A stretch of 64,000 bases of DNA from Hysterangium stoloniferum (Eukaryota > Basidiomycota > Agaricomycetes > Hysterangiales > Hysterangiaceae): NCBI GenBank assembly GCA_015178975.1, contig WHVD01000007.1, positions 310,001-374,000 on the forward strand. The letters run 5' to 3'. Both the position numbers and the translations under genes were made by a program. The notes under the pieces are model-generated. The model had not been told where the DNA came from and ran no database searches. It worked only from the letters and a program-made list of their open reading frames with translations. Shown here in pieces: positions 21,542 to 33,724 of this stretch; position 1 is the stretch's first letter; every line of letters begins with the position of its first letter.

Positions 21542-23902
21542 ATGAAGATATGAAGAGGGGGTGGAGATCTAATGGTTGCGTGTAATAGGTGGTCTGGAAG
21601 GAGTATGCAACACTGGTGAGACGCTGTAAAGACATAAGCCACCTTGGCTTTTGCTTACATGTTCCCAACAAACCTCCATTTTTATCCTGCATCGGGTAAT
21701 CTGTTGCAGGGTCGACGACTTCACATGCTTTTCATTACTGAAAATGGCCAACTTGCCATTTAAGCCACGATAGGCACAGAGTGCACAGGAGAGTCCGGAT
21801 ATGGTCTTGACCTCCCCGAACGTAGGCATTATCCGAACCACGAGGAAGAATGGTACTATTACTCTTTAGTTAACTTAAAGCTACATAGTTTGAGCGAATT
21901 AATGAGCACATATAGGCACTTCTTACCTCCTTTGTGTTCTTGGCAGCTTCTCGTTGATGCTATACACATGTTACATATATTGGCAGGTTGTAGTCGTGGC
22001 TAGAATACCATTCTGAGTTTTCAAAGAAAGAAGGGTGTCAGTTAGTTGGGATAGCATGAAGTAAGCCATTGAAGAGCAGCAAACAACACCGGCAATTCAC
22101 TAATCCATGCGGAAGGTTATCTCGGTCAGATTCACCTAATATTCCAAATCTATGTTCAATCTTCGGATTTGCTATCATTCGGCACAAAGTCTGGAATAAA
22201 TGAAGGGGCCTTGAAAATGAACAGCGACGGCGTTGGGCGCATTCCATTCGGTATTTCGCTCTATTAAAAACCTTGACCCGATGCGGGAGCGCCCCACTCC
22301 CATGGGATTCGACTTCAGGAAAGATACCATCGCTAATATTGCAAGAAGGTCACACGAGCACCCAAAGGCACATTTGAGACCGATATAATGCATACCTGAT
22401 GGCTAGCGATGCAAGAGAAGTGCGAGGAAGCCGGAATCCCTGACCACTTGATAGCAAACAGGTCCACATTAGGCATAAAAACGTTTACCGGGTGACACAC
22501 CTGTATATGACCGATATTCTGTGGCTGCCGCTGGAGGGAGGACAATGAAGAGGAAGAAGCATTAGGGACTTGAAGAAGACGAAGTATGAGTTAAGTGGCA
22601 TTCGATCCGGGCTGCTCACGGATTGAAGGCCCCGTAATCTAGAATGCGCGCCTGCACATGCACATGGTATAGCCTCTGGAACAGCCTGGAGCATGCCAAC
22701 TCAAAAAAATATTTTGCATCGTGAAATTCTCGATCAAAGCATACAATATTAAAGGGTTCTCACTGATAGCCCGACCATGCATGGCACGCATGTATGCACG
22801 CACAGGAGTGGCGCTCCGTGCAAGTCGAGAGGATACGCTCGGGCCGCCCATCGTGCCTTTGCTTTATATGAAGTCAGTATGACGGAATTAATTATAGTTG
22901 AATGCACAGAACAAGTGGACAGGTGCCGGATGAGAGGTCAAGAAATCAACACCCACATCTTTTCATATCGGTTGGAGCCATGTTAACCACCTTTTCTGGC
23001 CTTCTACTGTGAGACGTCGTATGTTCCGGATATGAGTGGAACTTTTTTCTGGGTAGCAACTGTGGGTCCTGCATGTAGAAATGAGAACAGAAAGTATCCT
23101 GGAGCAAAATTGAATTCAAGTCGGTTCAACCATGTTGTGCGCCTTAAGACCCCGGAACGGGGGTTTAGAATCTTGGGAAGAAGTAAGGCTTTGGGAAAAT
23201 CAAGTGGTAGGTGAGGAGAAGGGATGATGGCAAAAACAAATGCATAGATGGAGCTTTAATTATCGCATGGCTGGATTGGGTAGGAATAGTGGGGATGAAA
23301 AGGCTGCAGCGAGAAGTATGATATAACTCAGAGAAGAAAACTCTGGAAATATACCCACGAGGGTTTCAGACCCTGCTATGAAGTTTTCTGTTGGCTAGTT
23401 AGCCCATATCGTGGCTCTAGGTGAAGTGGCACCGCAGATGTGAGCTTAGAGGTCCATACTGTTAGAAGTCCTAGTGTTGCACGTCGTCGACGCTCGGCTA
23501 ATTGTGTACTATACAGTAGCTTAGTCATCGGATGTATTTAGGTAGGGACTTTGTCATCCCCTCACCCACATGAAATCCCGTTGCATATCCTTACACATAC
23601 GGTCTTACACTACTCATCGATTCAGAGCGCAAGATTATTTAAAAAGGGAAAGTGAAAGGTTGAACTGACGTAGCAAGCCCTGATGCAATACCGAATCACT
23701 ATAGTGGGAAGGAATAAAGGTTACTACACCAACCTTTGTGAACATCCAGGGGATAATGGAGTGGGCAGCGCCGTAGAGGTAGACAAGGTGGCAAGAAAAT
23801 TTCACGCAAATCATAGCGAGAATGGACAATCTTTACAAACCCGTCGAGCTCCGCCTAAAAGAGGTCAAGCTGTGCTGCCTCACAATCCACGATCTACCAT
23901 TG
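21542..23902. repeat. Long-module remainder, middle block
   Basis: Inverted equivalent of 7.75-9.7 kb and collinear with 55.07-57.28 kb. Holds the short conserved minus frames 21569-21841, 22038-22247, 22333-22545, 22485-22694 and 22639-22851 and the plus frame 23683-23907. Segment 23450-23580 is an extra piece not present in the right block. I see no gene I can define. Confidence 0.4.
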
Positions 23903-24172
23903 TGTAAGGTTCGGCTTTAAAGATAGCGTAATCCTTCGGTTTGAGCTTCTTACGAAGAGGAACGAGCAGAGTAGGAATAGGCTCCAATTCGAAATAACTA
24001 CTGTAGCTAATGGGTGGCTTCCCTATTTATGCTAACATTAGTAGACTAAACCCCCTAACGACAGATAATAGAAATGAAACAGTGTAATGATCGGAACCCT
24101 CTCTTTACCCCCTGAGCCAACGGCGGTAGACCGCTCCGTGCCAAGTCCGCCACCAGGTCCGCTCCCGTTACA
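23903..24172 (-). mobile_element. Solo LTR, about 270 bp, flanked by CATTG
   Basis: On the minus strand it starts TGTAACGGGAGC and ends CCGAACCTTACA. It is flanked by direct 5-bp copies CATTG at 23898-23902 and 24173-24177. An internal GCATAAATA resembles the TATA box of an LTR promoter. The uninterrupted site is seen at about 7740-7760. A relative sits at the same site in the right block (57282-57566) in the opposite orientation, and a fragment at 38891-39128. LTR-retrotransposon relic; only the LTR remains. Confidence 0.7.
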
Positions 24173-24482
24173 CATTGTCGCGTCACACAAACAAAGTCTC
24201 ATAATTAACATGAGCCTGCGGCAAATTTTACTCCACTCAGAAGCACCGTGTGATCATCCCAGTGTATTAATTATGACTCAATATGGATTACATGCATAAT
24301 TTGTTAATGAAAACATGTCGGACTCGCCACAAACAGGCATATTCATGTTCGCCGCCAATTAGCCTAAGTAAATAATTAGTGAAATGGGTTGCTTATTAAC
24401 ACCAAGTGCATATTTCCGTTAGACATAGCCCGAGAGGAGGTGGCGGCTGTACCTGGGGCGCATTGTGTCATGGATAGCATCA
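24173..24482. repeat. Spacer and upstream remnant before copy 7
   Basis: Continuation of the spacer module after the LTR, then the distal upstream block of an ETT-type gene up to the word CATGGATAGCATC. There it joins exon 3 directly. No gene. Confidence 0.4.
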
Positions 24483-25424
24483 GTGCCATTCTTATGAAAT
24501 ATTTGGCTTCGGCCTTCTACTGGTGTCCCGGCGCTCGATGGGAAGATACAGATCGGTCATCGACTGCAATTACGTCATTGCTTTATAACACTGTAATCAA
24601 ATCACCGCTACATAACAACCTGAATGAGGTTGCGTCGACGTTTATTCTACAAATCGCACGATATTTGTCATACCATCAATATCCCCTCCTCTTTGTCGAA
24701 CTTGTGTTTATCATGCAAGAGATCTCCCACCGTGCGTCAACTGTCTATAGAGGAGCTCACTGCCATCAGAGGTTGCATTGAATTCTGGGTACAACCGTGC
24801 GTCCCGACATCACATCATTTTATCCTGCCCACCAAAACCATACCAGACAAAATTCCCAATGCCAACATTTATTGCATGAATGTGCTGTAGAGCTTCTCGT
24901 GTGTTGCATGAACCAAGGTCCCTTGGTTCGATATATTGCTGGAGGTTGTATTGAAGGTTCTAGTGGATGACACCAACCTCCATATAGCGTGCTTGACTTT
25001 TCATATCGATGAGGAGATATCGTGGTCACTGCAGAATGATATCTGGTCCCTGAAAACCTTGGCACACAAGCGTCCAAATTCTTGGCTCCTGTGTTCAGGC
25101 AAAGACCTGATTGACGTGACTCTGAAGCTGATAGCTGGATCTTCCGACATCGAATCCGCGTGTACCACAGTGCGCAACCTAGATATAATCGCCACTGTCG
25201 ATCGTCTTCTCCCACATTGTGACATAATGCGTGGCTCAATCAAAGATCAATCCAGTCTTATCCTTGAGAGATTGCGCCTCATGGGTCATTCCCTCCTTTC
25301 CGTCATCGCCACACCTTTTACCGGCGTGTCGGTCACCTCTAATTCGAACTGCACCTCTGTGTTAGAGGATCATGCTTGGCCTACCGATGCGCTTGCTCTA
25401 CCCATTCCACACGATATATCCTAA
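24483..25424 (+). pseudogene. Repeat-family gene copy 7, exons 3-5, internally deleted
   Basis: Counterpart of the intact gene in the middle block. The upstream remnant joins exon 3 at about 24483 (ILMKYLASAFYWCPGARWED), so exons 1-2 are lost. Exon 3 carries a 1-bp insertion near the ISH-VRQ stretch (24728). A deletion joins exon 4 directly to exon 5 (IWSLKTLAHKRPNSWLL), removing intron 4 and the end of exon 4. Exon 5 itself is fully open to the stop after PHDIS at 25424. Confidence 0.65.
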
Positions 25425-26513
25425 TTTCTCTTGGATAACACCGATCCATTATCCGAACCAGGAGGAAGGACGGTGCTATTACTCTTTACTTAAATCGCCT
25501 TTTGGGAATATTTCTAATTTATGTAAAGCTACATAGTTTGAGCGCATCCAAGAGCGCATATAGTGACTTTTTACCGCGTTTGTGTTCTGGGCAGCTTCTT
25601 GTTGATGGCATAGAGAGGTCGCATATATGGGCGGGGCTTAGTCGTGATTAGAATTATATCCGATTTTTCAATGAGAATCACTTCAAATAGAATACCACTC
25701 CGAGGTCTCAAGGCAAGCAGCGTGTCGGTTAGTTCGGATTACACACCCGAGGAGCTCCATCTGCAAGAGGCCAGCTACAGTGGCTCAAAATACTTGATCT
25801 GCCTTGACATTTTCGCGTCGAAGAGGGAGGTCCATAATAAATAACTTGAGCCCAGGGAGAATAGGTTCACTCAACGGGAAAGTCTAAGCAATAATGATTG
25901 AATATAGATTACACATAATTTGTTGGTGAAACCACTGATAGACTGGCCGTAACCTAGAATATTCAGGTTTGACCCCAATAAACATGACTAAGGAATTATT
26001 CAAGTGGATTGATCGTTGGAATTCTGAAATAATTGAACACGGAGCGCATATTTCGGTTGGATATACCCGGAGTCAGAAGTGCCTAAGGCTGTACATGCCT
26101 TGGATAGCATTTACGGCATTTACATATTCCTTGCACGGAGATGTCACTTATTAACTGACAGAAAGGCTGGATTGATATGAAATATAGCGCTCACGAACTG
26201 AGAAGTTACCACATTATGCGGTGAGAGCTTGTCAATATATTCCCAGCGGCCACATGTGGCGTCTGCAGTATGCGATCTGATGAAGTTAAGGAATAGCGGC
26301 AAACTAAAATGGTAAAGTAACTTGAGAGTATCCTGGCTGTATTATTGGAAAAGGACAAACGGGCCCTCAAGTGATTTCAAAGGAAGGGATGAAACGCTGG
26401 GTATCCTGTGTAAAGCACCGCCACAATGCTATACCTGGAAAATAATTCCCCTCATGCCTGCACCTTAGAATCGCAGTGTCCTCTTCGGTTTCACAACAAT
26501 CTGTTACCAACCA
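25425..26513 (+). repeat. 3' flank, spacer and upstream block between copies 7 and 8
   Basis: Collinear with 60.23-61.27 kb. The 3' flank module lies at 25440-25620; the remainder is a spacer plus the upstream block of copy 8. ORFs 25644-25844 and 25969-26154 have relatives at 60481-60711 and 60794-61006, but they are short and undefined. Confidence 0.45.
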
Positions 26514-26690
26514 ATGTCAACTTCAAATGCGACGACTCTGAGCAGCCACGATATTGGATGGGCTGAACGCCTCCTGCAAGAGGTTGAGTGGCTACAACCC
26601 TTGGTTTCACCGGCTATATTGAGTTTGGAACGCCAGGAGATAAATGAGACCGAAATGAGGGAAATACTTCTGATTAAGATTCTGTACCTA
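26514..26690 (+). pseudogene. Repeat-family gene copy 8 (type ATT), exon 1 fragment
   Basis: MSTSNATTLSSHDIGWAERL and about 58 codons of exon 1, then an abrupt join after EILLIK into the upstream block of copy 9. It is the middle-block equivalent of copies 2 and 16, more severely truncated. Confidence 0.65.
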
Positions 26691-27106
26691 ATAAGCACTG
26701 ACATGGATAGCTTCCACTGCACTGACATATTCTATCCGTGGAGATGTCACTTCTGACGGGAGAGCTGGATTTCTCTGAAAGCAAGCACTGAAGAACTCGG
26801 AAGGTAGCGTATTGTGCGGTGACGGCCTGTCAATTTATTCTTAGCTGCCATGTGTGTTGTCTGCGGGAGATTATCTGCTGAAATGGAAGGAATATGTGTA
26901 AAGATGGTAAGGTAACTTGAAAATATCCTGGCTTTATTATTCAAGAAGGATAAGTGGGACCTCAAGTTGTTTGCAAGGAAAGGATTGAACGCTGTGTATC
27001 CTGAGGAGCACGGCCACAATGCTATACTTGGAAATCGACTCTTGGGCTAACTTCAGCTTAAAGGCGCAGCATTCCATCCCGGTCCGAGTACTACTGCTAC
27101 CCACCA
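26691..27106 (+). promoter_or_regulatory. Upstream block of copy 9
   Basis: Matches 1946-2420 inverted. It begins at the deletion junction with copy 8, with the words CATGGATAGCTTCCACTGC, and ends directly at the copy 9 ATG. Confidence 0.4.
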
Positions 27107-29094
27107 ATGACAACGTCCAACGAGATAGCTCCGAGTGGGCAGGATGCCCTCTCCTCCTCCAAGAGGTTGACTGGCTAAAACCCTTGGTTTCCCCGGCTGT
27201 ATTGAGGATGGAACGACAGGGGATCGATGAAACTGGAATGAGGGAAAGACCTCCGATGCAGCTTCGAGGGTGATGTAGCTGTCTCGAACATGGGTCCTGT
27301 TTATGTTGCCGAGCATATGACGACGACCAGCACATAGCACTGTCGGAAGAAGACGTGGAAGGTGGTGTGGAGGAATGGGTGCGCAAACGAAAGATCCTTT
27401 TGGTGGAGACTGTTCACAGAGCGGATGTTTTCAGTGCCAAGGAAAGATAAATTGCCATGACCCACCGAATAATATTGAGACACAAGGGAGATCCACCAAC
27501 GCCACCTCCAAGCTCAGTCCATGTCGTAGACATGACATTGACTGGGGACTCGTCTCATCTCCGCAGAGTTCATCTTCAAGTGTTGAAATTAGCCCCGGGA
27601 ATTACTGTGGAGTCGGTTTGGAAAGGGTTGGGAGGAATGTTCTTTATAACGCAAAGACAGCTGCACTGATGGCAAAATTGATGATATACAAGCGAATGGC
27701 GTATGGATACGATAGGGCCTTTAACAAGTTAATGAGAAAGCATCTCACTCTGCGAAGAATCGGAATATTAATTCAAGAGACCATCGACTTAATGAGGTGG
27801 GGATACTTCAGCGCCAATCATTGAGTACACTCAAAATACTCACCATTCTAGACCCACTTACCCGCATCGAATTCGACAACAGGCGTCAATTGTCTTAGAG
27901 ATGTACTGGATTTCAAGGGTTTTACAGTGGAGGAATGAAGGTGACACTGCCAATCTTATGGTATATTTGGGTTCGGCCTTCCGCTGGTGTCCCGGCGCTC
28001 GATGGGACGATAGAGATCAGCCATCAACTGTAATTACGTCATCGATTTACAATTCTGTCATTAAATCAACGCTACACACCAACCTGAATGAGGTTGCGTC
28101 GGCATTCATTCTACAAATCGCCGGATATTTATCATCTTTTTGTAAACATACCTTCCTCCTCGCCGAGATTGGGTATCTCGTGGAACAAACTTGCCACGTG
28201 CGTCAGCTGTCTGTAGAGGAGATCACTGCGATTAAACATTGCATTGAATTCTGGGTACAACCGTGCGTCGCGACATCACATCATTTCATCTGGCCCACCA
28301 AACCCACAACAGACCACATTACTCACATCGACGTTCCTTGTATGGATCTCCTATGCGGCTTCTGGTGTGTTGCATGCACCAAGATGCCTGGTTTCGAGCT
28401 ATTGCTGGAGATGTATTGAAGGTTATAGTGGACGACGCATACCTCCTTATAGCGTCCTTGACACTTTATCTCGATGGCAGCACGTTAAATTCACTGTCGC
28501 ATAATCCCAAGGCCCTCGAAACCTTCTTCAACGACAGAACGCTTCGCACGGATCATATCCATCAGCTGAATGTGGTTTCTTCGCTCATTGAACCCTTCCT
28601 AAGGTATGTTGACAATGTTTTACCTTCCAGCACCATCTCATATCCACCCATGAAAATATCCGACCAGTCTGATTCTGTCACACACGAGTGAAAACCTTGA
28701 GCTCCTTTTGTCAGGCCAGCAAATAATCGAGGTTACTCTGAAGCTGATAGCTGGATCTTCCGGCATCGAATCCGCGTGTACCACAGTGCGCAGCCTCAAT
28801 ATCATCCCCATTCTCTCTCGTCTTCTTCCACATTGTGACACAATGCGTGGCTCAATCAACGATCAATACCTCGGTCGCTGCCTTGAACGCGTAACTGTCA
28901 CGGCCCATTCCTTCCTTTGTGTCATCGCCACACCTTTCACCGGTGTGTGCGTAACATTTAATTCAAACTGCAGATCAGTGTTGGAGGACAATGATTGGCG
29001 TGCCGATGCTCTTGTTTCACCCATTGCGCCAGCCCAATTTCTCTTGGATAACACCAATACACAATCCGAACCAGGAGGAGGGATAGTACTATGA
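27107..29094 (+). pseudogene. Repeat-family gene copy 9 (type EIA), degraded
   Basis: Starts MTTSNEIAPSGQD. Exon 1 has a 1-bp loss in the CTCTCC run and a TGA after the LRG codons near 27272. Exon 2 (about 27443-27797) is open with SPGNYCGVGLERVGRNVLYN. Exon 3 (27901-28265 region, FRWCPGARWDDRD) and exon 4 (28313-28600) are open. Exon 5 is readable at 28708-29094, with a small break before SGQQIIEV. Like copy 1 it lacks the HDIS stop and runs on to QSEPGGGIVL, showing that this change predates the block duplication. Confidence 0.68.
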
Positions 29095-29431
29095 CGCTTT
29101 CCTTAACTCGCCACTCGCCTGTTGGCAATATATCTAATTTATGCAATGCTACATAGTTTGAGCCCATTCAAGACCGCATATGGTGACTTTGTACCGCCTG
29201 TGGGTTCTTGGCAGCTTCTCGTTGCTGCTAGAGACCATTTTGCATACTGGTGGGCGCTACTATTGGTTAGAATCACGGCTTATTTATCAACGAGAATCAC
29301 TTCAAATAAACTACCACTGAGATATCACAAACAGAACATCATGTAGCGGGGATAGATGAAGCAAGTGATTGAAGAGTAGCAACAGACACCCGCACCAAAC
29401 ATTCACTAATGCATGACAACATTGATCTCGG
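29095..29431 (+). repeat. 3' flank module after copy 9
   Basis: 3' flank module (ACATAGTTTGAGCCCATTC, GCAGCTTCTCGTTGCTGC), then spacer. No gene. Confidence 0.4.
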
Positions 29432-29595
29432 TCAGATCAAAAAGTCCAAAACAGTCACAAAAAGTCCAAAACAGTCCTAAAAAGTCCAAAACAGTCCCAA
29501 AACAGTCCAAAACAGTCCCAAAACAGTCCAAAACAGTCGCAAACAATCTCAAAGAGTCTAGAATAGTTGCAAAAAGTCTAAAAGAGTCGCACTCT
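29432..29595. repeat. Minisatellite of AAAACAGTCC-type units
   Basis: About 15 imperfect tandem units of 10-11 bp based on CAAAACAGTCC / AAAAAGTCC, decaying toward the right. The ORF 29413-29667 spanning it is a repeat artefact (KTVPKQSKTVPKQS). Confidence 0.85.
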
Positions 29596-30197
29596 AGCCT
29601 CCTGAAAACTTACACTTCGTCACTCGGCACCTTATGCTTTCTAACAGGCTTTTCCCTTGTTAGCTGACAAATTACTTCACTCAGAAGGCCCGTGTAATAA
29701 TAGTAGCGTGTAATTAGTTATGACTGAATATTGAATACATGCTCAATTTGTTAATCAAAAGCTGACTGACTCCCCACAACTAGGTATAGTCACGATCGAG
29801 GCCAATTAGCCTAAGTACATAATTATGGGAATTGAAACTCCGAAAGAATTGAACATGAAGCACATTTTCTGTTAGACATAGCCCGAGTGGAAAGCGCCAG
29901 AGGCGGTACCTAAGAGCACTGTCATGGATAGCATCCACTGCATTTACATATTCAATCAATCGAGATGTCACTTCTCAACTAACATAAAAGCTGAATTTCC
30001 CAAAAATCTAAGTGATTGAACTTGAGAGTATCCTGGAGGTCGAGGGGCTTCAAGTTGTGTAAAAGGAAGGGATGAAATGCTGGGTATCCTATATACATCA
30101 CCACCACAATGCTATAGCTGGACACTAATTCACTTGATAACTGCACCTTAAAATCGTAGCATCCCCTTCTGGTGTCACAACAACCTGTTGCACACCA
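29596..30197 (+). repeat. Spacer and upstream block of copy 10
   Basis: Spacer sequence related to 62.2-62.5 and 57.6-58.3 kb, then the upstream block of an ETT-type copy (AGCATCCACTGCATTTACAT; CACAATGCTATAGCTGG). No gene. Confidence 0.4.
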
Positions 30198-32045
30198 ATG
30201 CCAACTTCAAACGAGACGACTCTGAGCAGAGACGATATCATACCGGCTGAAACCCTCCTAAAAGAGGTTGAGTGGCTACAACCCTTGGTTTCGCCAGCTG
30301 CATTGCAACCAGAAGAACAGGAGATCATTGACGCGGGAATGAGGGAATAATTCCATGTAAAGCTGCGAGAACGATGGAGCTGTATCAAAGATGGGCATGG
30401 TGTGTGTTATTGAGTTCCCGAAGACGAACAGCATATACCATTGTCTGCAGAAGAAGTGGAAGTTTGGGTTGAGCAATGGGTGTGCAAAATGAAATACCCT
30501 TTCATGTACACTGTTCATAAACTGCATGCTTTCAGTGCTAGGAGAGACAAATTGTCATGATCCACCGACTATTATTAAAAGGCAATGTAGATCCACCAAG
30601 GCCACATCCAGCCTCAATCTACATATATTATAGTCATGACGTCGACTGGGAAGTGGACTCACTGTATGGGGGCATCATCGACATCTCGAAATGTTGAAAT
30701 TAGCCCCGGGTATTACTGTGGAGTTGGATTAGAAAGCGCTGGGATGAGTATGCTTTTCAACACAATGAAAGCTTCACTGATGGCAAAGTTGATGATATAC
30801 CAGTGAATGGCATATGGAGATGACAGGACCTTTAATAGGTTCATGCGGAAGCATCTCACTCTGCCAAGACTCGGAATAGTAATTCAGGAGACCATTGACA
30901 CAATGAGGTGGGGATACTTCAGCCCCAATTATTGACCATCAACTGGAATTATGTCATCGCTTTACAATGCTGTTATAAAATCACCATTACACACCAATGT
31001 GGATGAGGATGTGTCAACATTCATTCTACACATTGCATGATATTTGTCATGCCATCTATATCCCTTCCTCTTGGACGAACTTGTGGATATCATGCAAAGT
31101 ACCTGCCATGTGCGTCAATTGTCTGTAGAGGAGCTCACTGCAATCAGAGGTTGCATTGAATTGTGGTTACAACCGTGCATCATGACATGACATCATTTCA
31201 TCCTCCCCACAAAAACCACAACAGACACAATTACCCACATCATATTGCTGGAGTTGTATTAAAGGTCATATTGGACAATATAAACTTTATAGTGTCCTTG
31301 ACACTTTACATCAATGACAACATGCTACATTCACTGTTACATGATACCAGCACATTAGAAGCCTTTTTCAATAACAGCACGCTTCACATGGATCATAAGA
31401 GCTGAATGTGGTTTATTTGCTCATTGAGGTTAGAATGAAGAAGAGAGGTGGATATGAAACACAAGAAATGTGAGAGCTCAGACACAGACACAGATGCAAA
31501 TGAGCAAATGCAAATTTCACCAGTGTGCACTATGGACCCACAATGGTACACAACTTGTAGCTACTGTGCCAAGTCACTAAATCTAACAATTGAACCCCTC
31601 CTAAGGTATGTTGACAATGCTTTACCTTACAGCATCATCTCATATCCACCCATGAAAATATCCGACCAGTCTGATTCTGACACACCCAAGTCCAAATTAC
31701 TGGCTCTTCTCATCAGGCAACAAACTAATTGAGGTTACTCTGAAGCTGATAGCTGTATTTGCCAACATGGAATCCACCTGCACCACAGTGCACAGCCTCA
31801 ATGTAACCCCCATTCTGGCTGGTCTTCTTCTACATTGTGATGCAATGCTTGGCTCATTTGACCATCCATTGACCCATACCTGCTGTGCAAAATTAAACCT
31901 CATGGCACATTCCCTCCTTTGCATCATCACCACCTCTTTGGTTGGTGTTTCGGGGACCTCATATTTGAACTCCACATCAGTGTTAGAGGATCATTGGTGG
32001 CCTGATGATGCTCTTGTTCCATCCATTCAGCACCTTTTCTCATAA
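30198..32045 (+). pseudogene. Repeat-family gene copy 10 (type ETT), CpG-decayed
   Basis: Starts MPTSNETTLS (the conserved second codon Ser is Pro). All exon regions are recognisable, but exon 1 has TAA in GMRE* and TGA in CY*VPED, exon 2 is shifted, and the first half of exon 3, including CPGARW, is deleted (join near 30934). Exon 4 is interrupted by a 161-bp insert. Exon 5 ends at 32045. From about 30.9 kb onward most CpG sites of the other copies appear as TpG or CpA, for example CGTGCATCATGACATGAC at 31176 against CGTGCGTCGCGACATCAC elsewhere. Confidence 0.65.
31428..31588. mobile_element. 161-bp insertion with inverted ends and ATTGA duplication
   Basis: Interrupts exon 4 of copy 10 exactly between two direct copies of ATTGA (31423-31427 and 31589-31593). 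The ends read GGTTAGA and TCTAACA, near-perfect inverted repeats of TGTTAGA. Too short for a usual LTR with coding interior. It could be a miniature element or a very short LTR. CpG-free like its surroundings, so probably old. Confidence 0.5.
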
Positions 32046-33724
32046 TTTCTCTTGGAGAACACAGACACATTATCAAAACAAGGAGGAAGGATACCACTAT
32101 TACTCTTTAGTCTCCCCTTTGACAATATGTACAATTCATGTAAACCCACATAGTTTTCAGGAATTCAAGAGTCACTCACTTTTTACCACCTTTGTGTCCT
32201 TGGGAGCTTCTCATTGATGCTATACAGATGTTGCGTATATTGGTGGGCCTTAATAGTGGCCAGAATCACATTCAAAACATATCTCACCTCATTCGAAACC
32301 TTGACCCCATGCTGACTGGGAGATTGCCTACTGCACTCTGATCCTACTTCCTCCACTTTGTGTCACACTCCCCGACACCATAACATAAAGATTACCCATT
32401 TTCCACTCTCTTAGCTTTACAAAGAACCATCTCATATTAAACACTCAATGATCGATTTTTTAAGTGTGTTTCTACTCCCCTCGCACAATGATTGTCTCAG
32501 AACAATCCATTGGATAATCACATTGGATAACCTTGATGAGACCCATCTCATCAGCCATGATAAAGCTTTCTAGAGCACAGTGAATCATGGAAATTAAGAG
32601 AGGCATGTCTCACACTGTTCCTTGTTTGTAGGAATGGGAAAGCAAACCCATCCAGGTGCTCAAAGAGGTTACATTTAAATACAATACTTAACTTGGTCAA
32701 ATTGAAGACTCATTGCTACAATGGTTTTGAGCACTGGGACAAACATGGTGATGGTCCAGATGCTCCACCATATCAAGGTGCATGCGATATTATGAGGACT
32801 TCCCTCTGTGAGCCAGGCAGATAAAATACTAATTTACTCATCCATCCTCTTCTTCAAGACATCATGTGTCCTTGATGTTTCTTCCTCTTCATATTTCTAC
32901 CTCAAAAATTACCCAACAAAAATCAAGGCACTTCAGCATATGGGCCATTACATGTGTCTCCCGGCAGAAATTGTTATATCTAATTTAGAACTGTTTGCAA
33001 TCAAGTCATCATGGCATCTAAATTCCTCTCAATTCTCCTGTATCACTAAGCATCAGTTGTAGATATACCTGCTCTGAAAAGTGCTTTCAGGTGCTCATTT
33101 GGCCTTATTTGGAATATTCCCAATTGTGCCTGTTTCAAGGAGTATCCCATGGGACTGAGGCACTCACCAATCTCAAGGTTTCGAATGGAGAGAAATACTT
33201 TATGAAATCCACCTAATGCCATCCATGTACCTTGTTCAGTCCCCTTCTTTTATTCCAGAGTTTTGTCTCTCATGATGGCCAATAAGGATATTGGAGATAT
33301 GTTTTGCATACTAGATGAAACTGACCAGGATAATTGTCATCATGGATTAGTGAGTGATCATTGTGGGTGGTCTTTGGTGTTCTTTAATGACTTGCTTCAT
33401 GTTATATAAACTGAAATGATGCTTTCTTTGAGACCGCCGAGTGGCATTCTATTTGAAGTGATTCTCAGTGATAAATTGGAGCTGATTCTTGCAACTACTA
33501 GGGCCCATGAATATACTGTATGCAGGGTAAGTATAGCATCAACCAAAGTTGCCAAGGATGAAAAGATGGTACAAAGTGGCTATATGCACTCTTAAATTGC
33601 CTCAAACTATGTAACTTTGAATTACTTGTCAATATTTCCAAAAGGCAAGTTACATCAAGAGTAATAGTACTATCCCTTCTTCTGGTTAGGATACATACAT
33701 TGTTTCGGTTTTATCAAAGAGAAA
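32046..33724. repeat. CpG-decayed long-module fragment
   Basis: A shortened, decayed relative of the long module: 3' flank (32090-32230), helicase fragment (32430-32590), hydrophobic-ORF region (32600-33130), then the region matching 11.8-12.3 kb (33150-33724). CpG is almost absent while the homologous positions in the main blocks retain it. No open gene. Confidence 0.55.
32430..32590 (-). pseudogene. Decayed RAD54/SNF2-like motif fragment
   Basis: On the minus strand FIMADEMGL is readable (32533-32566). The Glu of the canonical ADEMGLGK box is kept here while the main blocks have Gly. The next residues are altered. This older, separately decayed copy strengthens the view that the module once carried an SNF2-type motif I. 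Confidence 0.45.

Noticed and set aside
24173-24482. A second LTR end after the middle-block LTR
   Set aside because: The sequence after CATTG matches the empty left block, so it is flank, not element interior.
24820-25243. Minus-strand ORFs opposite exons 4-5 (139 and 80 codons)
   Set aside because: Shadow frames of family exons; the plus frame carries the conserved residues across copies and ends at the shared stop.
29413-29667. ORF of KTVPKQS repeats
   Set aside because: Translation of a minisatellite; no start context or conservation.
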